From Owenia fusiformis (lineage: Eukaryota; Annelida; Polychaeta; Sabellida; Oweniidae): a stretch of 64,000 nucleotides of DNA. The DNA lies in NCBI GenBank assembly GCA_903813345.2, contig CAIIXF020000005.1, positions 42,323,394 through 42,387,393 of the forward strand, written 5' to 3'. The first letter of the stretch is position 1. Every line of letters begins with the position of its first letter. A program made the position numbers and the translations under genes. Shown piece by piece: positions 31,928 through 43,146 of the stretch. Under the pieces are notes generated by a model. That model saw nothing but the letters and a program-made list of their open reading frames with translations, did not search any database and was not told the origin of the DNA.

Positions 31928-32870
31928 ATACAGGGTGATCAATAAATAACTTTAAAGGTAAAAGTATCTGGGATTTCTTCAGATCTTACCCAATATTCAT
32001 AAGATTTGCACAGAATAATGTTCAAACATTATTGAATTGATATATAAAGTTACAGATCAAAGTGATGTGATTGGTTGAAATAATAGTTGCCATAGCAACA
32101 GAAAGCATGAAGACCCGGGGCAAAAAAAGTTTTCAGTCGAAACATTTTTAATAATATGTTTCAAATCACAATTAAAATGGCATATCATATTCTTGTTTCA
32201 TACTTCATAAATGCTACTTAATGTCCTTTGTTTTTAACATATAGTTCATGTCTTCTACTCCAGTCTTTGAACACCTTTTAAACCCATTTTTCCATAGCCT
32301 GCAAATTGTCAAGACAGCTGGCTTCAAGTCATCCCATGAGGAACTCTCTCAACTCTCTCTTCAGCTCACAATGATGGTAAAATCATAAGGGGACAAGTCA
32401 GGAGAGTATAGTACATGACCTAACAGTGGGAAACCCAGTGCTTCGGTGGTTTGTACCGTGAGAATAGCATTGTGAGACAGAGCATTATCACAGTGCAATG
32501 TGAAACGTTTTGCAGGCCTCTTAGTCTTAGCTTCTTCCTCTTTTCCCTCATCAAATCTCTCCTGGGGGTATTGTTTTTCATCATTTACCTGTGTCATAGA
32601 CTTTCTATGACCACATCAGTTTTCATTATATATTAATATTTTCCGTGACACCAAACATCAAATTTGCAAGAAAATATGTAAAAATTTAAACAAAGTAAAT
32701 TAAAACAATTAATGCTGGCACCCAAGTTTATTTCTTTTCAGTTTGAAAAAGATGTGCTTTTTATCATTTTTTGTTGAAATTGGATGCAATGAAATTGCCC
32801 CGGGTACCCCCGACTCCAGTTGCCATAGTTACTATAATATTAACCAATCAGATTGCAGAAGCTATATATA
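31928..32870 (-). mobile_element. Degenerate mariner element
   Basis: It contains a mariner transposase relic and subterminal inverted repeats. GATTGGTTGAAATAATAGTT with GCCATAGC and CCCGGGGC at 32045-32120 is mirrored at about 32788-32868. The left side begins near TACAGGGTGATCAATAAATA (31929), a mariner-like end. The right end is not defined. A perfect RFX X-box-like sequence GTTGCCATAGCAAC lies at 32086-32099. Confidence 0.65.
32243..32597 (-). pseudogene. Mariner transposase C-terminal fragment (D34D)
   Basis: The minus frame reads FTLHCDNALSHNAILTVQTT, then GFPLLGHVLYSPDLSPYDF. There are exactly 34 residues between the Asp of HCDN and the Asp of PYDF, the D34D spacing that defines mariner. 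SPDL(S/A)P.D(F/Y) is the family signature. After a frame break, SSWDDLKPAVL…WKNGFKRCSKTGVEDMNYML resembles the C-terminal W-(K/R)-C--NG-Y block. The first catalytic Asp and the DNA-binding domain are missing, and stops interrupt the frame, so it is inactive. The intact family enzyme cuts and pastes DNA at TA sites. Confidence 0.82.
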
Positions 32871-32939
32871 TTTATATGTTTTAATTTAGAAATGTACGAG
32901 GTATATTCTGACCAAATTTCAGGATGTTTGGACCAATAT

Positions 32940-33070
32940 TTACATGTGGTCGTCCGACAGTCCGTCCGTTCTTGCATGCCTTCGTCCGACCGTCCGTGCG
33001 TTCGTGCGTACATGCGTTTCCCCGACCGTTCGTTTGTTGCATTTAACGACCGGCAATTTTCCCCGGGAAA
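32940..33070 (+). repeat. CCGTC/CGTGCG-rich low-complexity tract
   Basis: Repeated GTCCGTCCG, CCGACCGTCCG and GTTCGTGCG words, similar to the tracts at 1340 and 30290, but no element ends were found. Confidence 0.6.
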
Positions 33071-33163
33071 CTAGATATCGTTCAGTGCGTAAGATTTTCT
33101 TGCTGTTTCAGTCCTGGTCGTTAACGGTAATACTAATAACGTCATTTCTGCGGGCAATATTAA

Positions 33164-33330
33164 GCAAATATTTCATTCTATGGAGGGCAATACCTGTTCA
33201 TCTTTCAATGATTTTTGCGGTATGTATTGCCCGCAGCCCGTAGGGCGAGGGAAATACATGATGCAAAAATCATTGAAAGTGCAACAGGTATTGCCCGAAC
33301 ATAGAATGAAATATTTGTTTTATTATATCA
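33164..33330. repeat. Hairpin with GGGCAATACCTGTT arms
   Basis: AAATATTTCATTCTATG, GGCAATACCTGTT and TTTCAATGATTTTTGC on the left are mirrored on the right by GCAAAAATCATTGAAA, AACAGGTATTGCCC and CATAGAATGAAATATTTG, around a loop near 33235. It is a strong stem of roughly 60 bp. Non-coding. Confidence 0.85.
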
Positions 33331-34806
33331 TTGCTAGACTTTCCCTATGATCATTTATTTTAATCAATTAATATATCATTAATCCATAAGTGAACCAAGG
33401 GAAAGATCAATACCCGGTGATTTCAGCGGGAAGTGGCGTTTCGTTCATTGGATGAGCTGCGCGCGCACGCATAAATGTGATTATCCAATATAATTAGGGG
33501 AGGGCTATTTGAAGTAGTTTTTGGTCTCAGGCGCGACCCAGGGCTGTTGTCTTAAGGACATTTCGTTGAAAATGAGCCATTCGGCTGATAATTGGTAAGA
33601 GTTTGCGATCTTATAATGTATAACTGTTACTCAGACACATATTTTGACACGATTATGTTGGAAATAAGCTTTGAACCGAGAGATATTCACGATTGATATG
33701 CACATTTTTGATTGTGCCATTGCTTTTCTATTGCACAACCCATGTATTGATAGAAGAAACATTAATAATACAGATTGGTTTACCTTCAATACATGGCAGA
33801 CACTACATATCGGTCTATTAATACCAGTTTGTGCCTTAAATAGTTTTATATTTCCATCCACGGCCTGGAGCCTGGGTGTGTTTGTCTCTTATGTGTATGC
33901 TTGTGCATGGACTTCTAATCACTAGCAGAATTTAACATGATGCAAACTCGACATTATAACATTGTAACATTTTGACTTCGCTGGAAAACAATAGGAATTA
34001 TTTTTCTTGCCAATCAATCATGAATCACAATCAAAATTTCAGAATGATCAATCAGGCAATGATCCAAATCAAGTTATAACATTATATGATATTCAGCAAG
34101 AAGTCCGGTAGAAATACAGAATATTTAAACATCAAAGCTGAAAGTTAAAAGCTAATCTGTCAATTTTCTGTCTGCAAAAGAGCGTCCCAAGAGCGTTTAC
34201 ATTTGACACAATAACAGACTGTTGCCTTGAAATCTAGGATTCCCCAGGAAAATATGACGTCATACTAATTAGCATAAGGATTTCCCTATTGGGGTGGGTC
34301 GAGCCTTGTTCGAAAACACAATCCATAAATACATGCTAATTTCTAAGGAGATAGGAAGTGTATAACGTGTTTATCCATTTTGTTTAAAGATTTAATCAAT
34401 TATCAAATTGTTTAAGTGGATAAAGTGGTCACACTTGCTTCAATTCATAGCGAAATCGACGGATAGAAACTGACCGAATTCCCGATATCCTACCCCGTAT
34501 TACTGTAGGCTATAAGCACAGTGACCTACAGAGGGCGCTATCACAAACAAGTACTGGACGAACCGATAAATTCCCGGGTATTGTAACGCCCTTGAGTGAA
34601 CATAATTACGTACAAATATCATTGAATGGTACACTTTATTTTCGTCCAGTGTAGTTGTCAGAATTCCCGGACGGGCAATACGCCGGGCAATACGTCTTTA
34701 ATTATCCTAAAATTGAGGGAGCTGTGAAATACGTTATGGTATTTTTGATGACATGGTACTGACTCGACCAATCAAATCACACAATTTCTAGCAATGATAT
34801 AATAAA
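33318..34806. mobile_element. Fold-back-type element, 19-bp inverted ends
   Basis: TTTATTATATCATTGCTAG (33318-33336) is exactly complementary to 34788-34806. Hairpins lie against both outer ends (33164-33330 and 34810-34850), and GGGCAATAC words occur at both sides. The interior has no recognised coding sequence. Confidence 0.55.
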
Positions 34807-34809
34807 TTG

Positions 34810-34850
34810 AAATATTGGACCTTGGGTCTTCGGCCCTTGGTCCAATATTT
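34810..34850. repeat. ATTGGACC hairpin
   Basis: AAATATTGGACC…GGTCCAATATTT forms a short stem. The loop itself contains the complementary pair TTGGG/CCC. A related hairpin lies at 60260-60299, and both are followed by CACTAT(T/G)TTGCCC. Confidence 0.85.
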
Positions 34851-35297
34851 CACTATTTTGCCCATCGAAATGACGTTATTGTACTATTGCCAATCTATTC
34901 AATGCAGATATTGTCTTTGTATTATGCATACAATTCTACCATCCCTTCTAACCAATAGCATACTAGCATAGGGTCAATCCACTTTGTTGATTGAATTTGA
35001 AGAGCCTTTCACCACATAGTTTCAATGCAAGAATCCTCGCTCAACTGCAGCAGGCACTAGTAGTTAGTGCATTTCCTCTAAGTTTACTGTACCCCACCTT
35101 CCGTAAGTTTGGTGGTCATGTAATAAGGGATCATGCATTGAAATGCATTGAGATCAAGTTCCCAATTTCCCTTTCTTTGGGCTAGGGTGAAGTATAGCAA
35201 GATTTAGACCATGTCCATGTTTCACCACCAGAATGAAGTTAGCCTTGTCTTCCTTGTCTGTTTAGACCTTTAGTTGTAATGATTTTCAATGATAATA
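34851..35297. other. No gene recognised
   Basis: AT-rich flank between two elements; no motif seen. Confidence 0.4.
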
Positions 35298-35918
35298 TTA
35301 CGCGGTAAACACGATACAAAAATATGTCATATTCCGCAACGAATATGGCATACTCACTTGCGGTGTATGACAGATTCACCTGCGGTATATGGCATACACA
35401 CTAACCAATGAGAACGTGATACGGAAGTACGCAATTGTCAATTGCATCGATTGAACGAACAAGTAAATCGTTATAGATAATGATTACTGAATCAACAGTA
35501 CTGTGTGTTGAATATATTAACTTAACAGAAGTATCAGTCACCAATCTCGCGTAATAAACTTACTCAATCAATCCAGGATTCATATATTAGTACTCGACGC
35601 ACTAACTATATCGGTAATTCAGCGTAGTTTTACATTTAGAGTCGATTCTCGCAACCAATCAAATCAAGGCTTTCTGTATCACGTTTTCACCTGCGGTATA
35701 TGTCATATTCACCCGCGGTATATGGCATATTCCGCGAGTGAGTATGACATATTCCGCAGGTGAGTATCGGGTATTCACTGAAATCGCATATTCGCATATT
35801 CACTGCGGAATATCGCAAACTCACCTGCAGAATATGCCATATACCGCAGGTGAGTATGGCATATTCACCCGTATCACAAATACCGCGCAACCATGAATGT
35901 ATGCCATATACCGCGTAA
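35298..35918. mobile_element. Element with TTACGCGGTA ends and GCGGTATATGGCATAT words
   Basis: TTACGCGGTA (35298-35307) and TACCGCGTAA (35909-35918) are perfect inverted ends. Near both ends the word CACCTGCGGTATATGGCATA and its reverse complement recur about ten times in both orientations, with small variations (GCGAGTGAGTATGACATATT). The middle is plain AT-rich sequence. No coding content. A fragment lies at 25195-25330. Confidence 0.72.
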
Positions 35919-36025
35919 CAGATTAAGCCTCTTAGATGGTTAAAGTAAACATAAAGTCAGCTAGGAATATGTCATACATCAAACAACTAATCAATGAAAT
36001 CAAAGCTAGTTCAAGTACGCTCATA

Positions 36026-36482
36026 CAGGGTGTCCAAAAAATAGGACCGAAGAAAGGTTGATTATTTTGGTCAATCTTGCATATTTTGCCTTAAAATTTC
36101 AGAATTATTTACTTCATTTGTTGTGAACGTCTAATGATAATCTGCTTCTAAAGTAAAAAATACAGCACTTTACAACACATACCCCATGTTACCACCACTC
36201 CGGCAAACGAAGCTGTTGGTGAAACGAAGCTTCTGATGAAACTTTCCACTTAAAGGTTTAGGCGTGTAAAGAAGAACATCTGAGAATTTTTTAGTCATGC
36301 CATGGACAATTGAACAACTTCCTTCGCCAGATTTGATTGTGTATGTAGAGGAGAAGTGGCCACATTGGACATATGTTGTAAAGTGCTGTAGTTTTTGATT
36401 CCACAGGCAGATTATCTTTAAACTTTCATAACAAAATTCACATTGAATGAACTAAATAATTCTGAAGTTTTTGGACACCCTG
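36026..36482. mobile_element. TA-flanked MITE, ends CAGGGTGTCCAAAAA
   Basis: CAGGGTGTCCAAAAA (36026-36040) and TTTTTGGACACCCTG (36468-36482) are perfect 15-bp TIRs, each flanked by TA. This matches Tc1/mariner-type insertion. Subterminal GGACCGAAGAAAGGTTGATT is shared with a degenerate second copy at 49476-49720. No transposase. Confidence 0.85.
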
Positions 36483-36989
36483 TACCAGTAGAATGATACT
36501 AATGGTATACTTGAATTTAATCGATTGCACACCTATGATTTAAGAATGAATTTTCAATGATAACACCTAAGCTTGTTCAAACCACCAGAAAGTCAAGCCA
36601 TAATATATCATACATTATTTCTCTAAGCCAGAAAACTAATATTGGTACAAATATGTTCATAAATAAGAAATTATAGGGGTCTTCCAAGGGTATACCTATA
36701 ACTTATCAATTTTAGACACTATATTTCATGAATTTTGACATGCTAGAAAGCTTAAATCTTCCTAAAAATTAGCTAAAATAAGTTTTATATTTTAGATTGA
36801 TTCTAAAATGCCAAATATATGAACACAGAGGGATAAATGTTAAAGCAATAGGGGTCAATTATAGTCACGCATAAAATCAGTCTCAGCTAAAATGTCATTT
36901 TTCTTATATTCACTTATTTTTTTCAAGGCAATTATCCAAGGAGTAGCTTTGATTCTTGCAGGATTAGTAGGACTTTTAAATGGATTTTT

Positions 36990-37375
36990 TAGCATCCGTC
37001 ATTGTCTAATAAAAAGTTGTGACACGCAAAGTAAAAATGGGGTTGAGAGATGAGATTGTATCAATTAGCACATTATATTGGCCACATTTTCTGAAAAATT
37101 CAAAAGATTCTGTTCAGTGACCTTCCCTATCTCCTACTTTCAACTATTTTTCAGACACATTTTCAAAGGGCTGAAAAGGTTATTTCATCATGTTTAGGGT
37201 CATTCTGACCATGCACATTGTGATCCTGGTCATGTAAATGATATGTGGAAATAGTTAAATTGACTGGAGGTCAAAACAAAACTCTGTTATCTTTGTTCAA
37301 AAAATGTCTAAAAATGCAACATTTTTTGACACTTCCTGTTTCGTCATTTCCTCTTAAGTATCATGGCACCTTAAG
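36990..37375 (+). repeat. Dispersed repeat, plus copy
   Basis: TTCAAAAGATTCTGTTCAGT, GTTATTTCATCATGTTTAGG, CATGCACATTGTGATCCTGG and TTCAAAAAATGTCTAAAAAT recur at 54880-55165 (same orientation) and, inverted, at 54530-54785. Non-coding. Confidence 0.82.
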
Positions 37376-37379
37376 TTCA

Positions 37380-38184
37380 TAAATATAATGCGTATATAAA
37401 CATAATTTTAATACAATACACTATACAAGGATTCATGGACTCTGACTAGACCTACGCTGATAGCTTGTAATATTTGACTAGTAAAAGATGTAGTTTCGAT
37501 CTAAATTTAACAATGATATTAAAAGTCCTATCATCTACACTACTTAGTCCAAGAGAATCTGAATCCTTCATCTCTAGAAGAGAATGTGAAGAACGTGAAC
37601 GTAAATGTGAAATATTATGGTTCCCTCTCGACTCAAAGTATGTCCCTTCGTGTCCTTCATTTGCCCGAATGAGTATAAACATATAGTTGTAATTAGGTTC
37701 CTGTATAAAGCCAGGGACAGCAATTCTTTTCTATGACCATTTCCACAATATTAATAAGTGATGTGGTAGTATTGTATATCGTAACACTTCATTGAATGGT
37801 GCTTTACTTTGTCGCCTATTTGGCGTATCGATATACGAGTACGTATTCAGCTTGTATACAGTAATAATAGTAAAATATTTACTAATTGTCCTTTTGTCCA
37901 CCGTGAAAACTATGGTATAAGCAAAACGTATCTCCCTGAATACCCCGCCACTCCGAGTAGGATTTACTAGTAATCTGTTATAATAATGGGAAAATATTTT
38001 CGAAGTAAACCACGTTAGGATCAAACAAAAGATTACAATAATGAAGTATAAATTCATAAACTGGCCATGGCACTATTCTTTGATCGATGGCAAGCCATTT
38101 TATGGCCTAATAGGGAGTTTAAGCTTGCAACGTTTTTCACAACCTAAAGGTGAACAGAACATTTTTAAGCGATTGGCCACTGGT
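37380..38184. other. No gene recognised
   Basis: Short frames on both strands without motifs. There is a small inverted pair around 37560-37580 (CTCTAGAAGAGA). Confidence 0.4.
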
Positions 38185-40335
38185 GTCATACTAATATGAA
38201 AACTGCCACACGAGGACGACAATGCTGCCAAACTATAAAATGACAACATTGTCCCCACTAGGACGACAATGCTGCCACACTAAGATGATAACACTGTCCC
38301 ACTAGGGCGGCAATGCGGCCACACTAAGATGACGACATTGTCCCACTAGGACGACAATGCTGCCGCACTAAGATGACAACACTGTCCCACAAGGACGACA
38401 ATGCTGCAACATTAAGATGACAACATTGTCCCACCAGGGCGGCAATGCGGCCACACTAAGATGACAACACTGTCCCACTAGGACGACAATGCTTCCACAC
38501 TAAGATGACAACATTGTCCCACTAGGACGACAATGCTGCCAAACTAAGATGACAACACTAAGATGACAACACTGTCCCACTAGGACGACAATGCTACCAC
38601 ACTAAGATGACAACACTGTCCCACTAGGGCGGCAATGCTGCCACACTAAGATGACAACGCTGTCCCACTAGGACGGCAATGCGGCCACATTAAGATGACG
38701 ACATTATCCCACTAGGACGACAATGCTGCCACACTAAGATGACAACACTGTCCCACTAGGACGACAATGCTGCAACACTAAGATGACATCATTGTCCCAC
38801 TAGGATGACAATGCTGCCACACTAAGATGACAACGCTGTCCCACTAGGACGACAATGCTGCCGCACTAAGATGACAACACTGTCCCACTAGAGCGACAAT
38901 GCGGCCACACTATGATGACAACATTGTCCCACCAGGGCGGCAATGCGGCCACACTAAGATGACAACACTGTCCCACTAGGACTACAATGCTTCCACACTA
39001 AGATGACAACATTGTCCCACTAAGACGACAATGCGGCCACACTAAGATGACAACACTGTCCCACTAGGACTACAATGCTTCCACACTTAGATGACAACAT
39101 TGTCCCACTAGGATGACAATGCTTCCACACTTAGATGACAACACTGTCCCACTAAGACGACAATGCTGCCATTCTAAGATGACAACACTGTCCCACTAGG
39201 ACGACAATGCTGCCACACTTAGATGACAACACTGTCCCACTAGGATGACAATGCTTCCACACTTAGATGACAAAATTGTCCCACTAAGACGACAATGCTG
39301 CCATTCTAAGATGACAACACTGTCCCACTAGGACGACAATGCGGCCACACTTAGATGACAACATTGTCCCACTAGGATGACAATGCTTCCACACTTAGAT
39401 GACAAAATTGTCCCACTAAGACGACAATGCTGCCATTCTAAGATGACAACACTGTCCCACTAGGACGACAATGCGGCCACACTTAGATGACAACATTGTC
39501 CCACTAGGATGACAATGCTTCCACACTTAGATGACAAAATTGTCCCACTAAGACGACAATGCTTCCACACTTAGATGACAACATTGTCCCACTAAGATGA
39601 CAACGCTGTCCCACTAGGACGGCAATGCGGCCACACTAAGATGAAAACACTGTCCCACTAGGACGACAATGCTGCCGCACTTAGATGACAACACTGTCCC
39701 ACTAGAGCGACAATGCGGCCACACTATGATGACAACATTGTCCCACCAGGGCGGCAATGCGGCCACACTAAGATGACAACACTGTCCCACTAGGACTACA
39801 ATGCTTCCACACTAAGATGACAACATTGTCCCACTAGGACGACAATGCTGCCAAACTAAGATGACAACATTGTCCCACTAAGACGACAATGCTTCCACAC
39901 TTAGATGACAACATTGTCCCACTAAGACGACAATGCTGCCATTCTAAGATGACAACACTGTCCCACTAGGACGACAATGCTGCCACACTAAGATGACAAC
40001 GCTGTCCCACTAGGACGGCAATGCGGCCACACTAAGATGAAAACACTGTCCCACTAGGACGACAATGCTGCCACACTAAGATGACAACGCTGTCCCACTA
40101 GAGCGACAATGCGGCCACACTATGATGACAACATTGTCCCACTAGGACGACAATGCTGCCACACGAAGATGACAACACTGTCCCACTAGAGCGGCAATGC
40201 GGCCACACTAAGATGACAACATTGTCCCACTAGGACGACAATGGTGCCACACTAAGATGACAACACTGTCCAAATAGGGCGGCAATGCGGCCAAACTTAG
40301 ATGACAACACTGTCCCACTAGGACGACAATGCTAT
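38185..40335. repeat. 44-bp minisatellite, about 48 copies
   Basis: The unit reads CACTAAGATGACAACACTGT then CCCACTAGGACGACAATGCT, ending GCCA. Each unit holds a dyad (GACAATG … CATTGTC). Variants alternate (ACTAAG/ACTTAG, CTGCC/CTTCC/CGGCC, AACACTG/AACATTG/AAAATTG). A three-unit 132-bp higher-order block repeats at about 39250-39540. It ends about 145 bp downstream of the GPCR stop codon, so it probably lies in or just beyond the 3' UTR. Confidence 0.95.
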
Positions 40336-40480
40336 GTCACAATATGACACGGTATTTGAACAACAATCGCAACACTGTCAGATAAGATTACACTGTTGTT
40401 ATATGACAATTGTCATAGTCAATGATATATGATAATACTGGGGGTTACAAAGGTGACACTAGGATAATAATGTTTTTGAT

Positions 40481-40742
40481 TTATGACGAAACTGATACTG
40501 ATTTCCTAACATTCACATTTAACAAAGTTTGATTGGCAAGAGGTGCTCCGTTGGTGGTCTCATAGAATGATCCAACGTCAGTAGCGCCAGACTGAGCACA
40601 TGGCCACTGGTCAAAATGGAGAATTTTCCTAAATGCCGTTCTAAAGTCTCTATTGAAGTAAGCATAGATGACCGGGTTGATCATGCTGTTGAAGTATCCA
40701 ATCCAAAAGAACAGTGATATGACCTCATTTGGGATATTGCAT
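40481..40742 (-). CDS. Biogenic-amine-type GPCR, last coding exon (TM7 and C-tail)
   Basis: A minus-strand exon with acceptor TTTCCAG before 40742, preceded by a T-rich tract, and stop TAA at 40483-40481. It enters one base before a codon boundary (A then TGC) and encodes [33 protein letters not shown], then [10 protein letters not shown]. This is extracellular loop 3, TM7 with the NPxxY motif (NPVIY), helix 8 with a basic/aromatic pattern, a Cys (WPC) that could be palmitoylated, and a Ser-rich end (RKSVSVSS). The wording matches aminergic rhodopsin-family receptors. CNIP resembles D2-like dopamine receptors as recalled, while YAYFNRDFR is more like octopamine or 5-HT receptors, so the subtype is left open. 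The protein would be a plasma-membrane receptor coupled to G proteins. TM1-6 exons should lie at higher coordinates and were not recognised. A 44-bp minisatellite starts close downstream. Confidence 0.88.
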
Positions 40743-41019
40743 CTGGAAATACACAAGAAAACAAAATAAACATGTACAATATAAAATATTTTTGAGACTG
40801 ATGCCAGTGATAACATTCACCATTGAGGCAAATGCTCTTTTGGCAGACACGGGTCCGTTTGAATAATGTTGGTAGTGTGTTGTGAGGGTGGGGGTATTTG
40901 TATGTGCGCGTGTGTGAACGTGTACAGATGTTCATGGAGAGGGCTTAGAAGTCTATAAAAACGTACACAAACTACCAAATCCGTCTACTGTTATTTGAGT
41001 TTTCAAAGCTTTTTTTCCG

Positions 41020-41533
41020 AAAAATGGCGGCCATTTTGAAATTCAGATGCCATCTTGAAAATTTCTCGAGCAGATCTCTTGTTCCTTGGCATCAGCATAT
41101 TAAACTAGAACCATATCCGCTACTGGTATTTAAATTATCAAAGATGACAGTTCCAATGGTATTTGATTTACAAAAAATACGTTTTTATGAAAATAGTGGC
41201 CATTTTGAAATTTTGCGCCATCTTAAAAATGTCTTCTTGAGTAAAACCCCTTCGTCTCTAGGCATCAGCATATAAAATTTGAACCAAATCCATCTTCTAG
41301 TGTTTGAGTTATCTAATATTACATTTTATGAAAAATTGCGGCCATTTTGAATTAAGTGGCCATATTGGAAATTCCTTTTCGAACATAGGTCCTACACCCA
41401 TAGGGGATACGTCTATAAAATTTGAATCAACCCTTTGATCGATATTTGAGCTATCGCCCAGACACACGGACGAACGGATGGACGGACGAACGGCTTCTCT
41501 ATATCCCCTCGGACTTCGTTAGGTGGGATAATT
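41020..41533 (-). mobile_element. CCGTC-family element fragment
   Basis: Repeated GGCCATTTTGAAATT / GCCATCTTGAAAAT units are followed by ACGGACGAACGGATGGACGG and a terminus (ATATCCCCTCGGACTTCGTT, then AGGTGGGATAA). This terminus is the reverse complement in style of 1300-1335. One end only is clear. Confidence 0.6.
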
Positions 41534-42524
41534 ATATTCGTTTCTACGTAGCCATAGTTCGGCGGCTTTTACCGGCGCTCTTACTAATTGCTTCATCAAA
41601 TCTATGTAAATCAACCCATTTATGACTAACATGGATATGCTTTTGATCCCTATCATTTTTTAGTTTTATGTACACAGGCAGAACATTTATTCGTTATGAA
41701 ACGTATTTTGACGAACGTCACGTTCTAGCTTGCATAACAAATTGCGAATTGATATCCATACGTAATTGTCGATATGAACTTTGCATCAATTAAGTTACAG
41801 TTTCCTTTCTTTGTGGGATATGATACATGTGACTTGCCACTTAATTGATGAGAAGACGTATCTAAGCAAATTACTCATCATTTGAAATAAAAAGACCAAC
41901 AAGTATACATAACAGATTCGTTAAATATGACTTATAGGTCAAAAAGCATCTCATAAGCGGCTCATGTCTAAATCATTTGTTTCTCATTGTCTCCAATGCG
42001 TCTACTAAATTGGAATATAAAAAATCAATGGCATGCTGTTTCAACATTTTATTCAAAAAGGTTCTACTTATTGCTCTCTTTCTGTGTAAATCATACAGAT
42101 GCTTGTAGAAACAATTAACAAAGGTTCCTAAATAAATCATATATCCAGACACGGGAACATGATATCGCATTATGCTATGAACAATGTTGATTGGGAATCT
42201 TGCGACATATTTCCACCATAGCTACCATTCACGATTTTCCTGGACAAACTATCTATGTTTGTCAAATATTAGATCGTAGTAGAACATGATATATTGTATT
42301 GTACCTAGTTAAGAGTCTAGGGAAGAAACGTTAATCTGGTAATACTCTAGTAATGTGGGATTTAATGAAGAAGATAACGGGAATGGATGCACTTTAGTTG
42401 CTTTGAGTAATTCGTGTCCAACAAAACATCTTCGACTTTAGTTTCATATAATTATTTTTGGTTTAAATCCCTAAATTATAGATGTTATAACTATTTCAAC
42501 GTCATTTATGCCGTGGTCACATTT
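41534..42524. other. No gene recognised
   Basis: Upstream (minus-strand sense) of the GPCR exon, so presumably intronic. No further GPCR exon could be identified here. Confidence 0.4.
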
Positions 42525-43121
42525 TTTCCTCAATTACAATCCGTCGAAAATTGATGATAAAGGGGCGCGAGTTGTTTGTAGAATGAATCGGGGGATTTTT
42601 TTCATGAATTTCGCTTATGTTTTTCATCCAAAAAACATCAATACACTTTAAAACATTTTGTTTACTTTAAGATTACACCATGTAATCCAAAAATATATTT
42701 CTCATTTTCAAAGATAATCCATGGATTAACACCCAGGTATTTTTATTTTTCAAACTTCAGAGGGCTGGGAATCAATGATGCTCAACGCTTTTGAATACGA
42801 TAAATGCTGTTTTAAATAGGTTTTAGCCATATTTTCCTGAATGTGACATCGAGATATTATGGCATTTATGAGTGGTAAAACATGAAAAAAGCATTTTCAT
42901 TTAAAATTAGTATATGATTTGAATTGATGCCAAGAAATGTATTAGTTGACTGTATCCGTTTGACATCCATTGCAGTTGGCTACATTATAAGACAAGGCAT
43001 TCACATGCAAAATGTCATCATCTGCCATTTGTTACAGACACCAACTGCCAAACACCAACTGCCAAATGATAAACACCAACCACTGAACACCATCCACAAA
43101 AAAATTTGAGACCATAACAAT

Positions 43122-43146
43122 ATGTCACCACTTGTGGTGGTGACAT
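43122..43146. repeat. Perfect palindrome ATGTCACCAC / GTGGTGACAT
   Basis: 10-bp arms with a 5-nt loop (TTGTG). It resembles the ends of the 30246-31730 element (TGTCCCCACCA) with one change and may be a collapsed remnant of that type. Confidence 0.8.

Noticed and set aside
38185-40335. CRISPR-like array
   Set aside because: Repeats are contiguous 44-bp units with no unique spacers, in animal DNA; it is a minisatellite.
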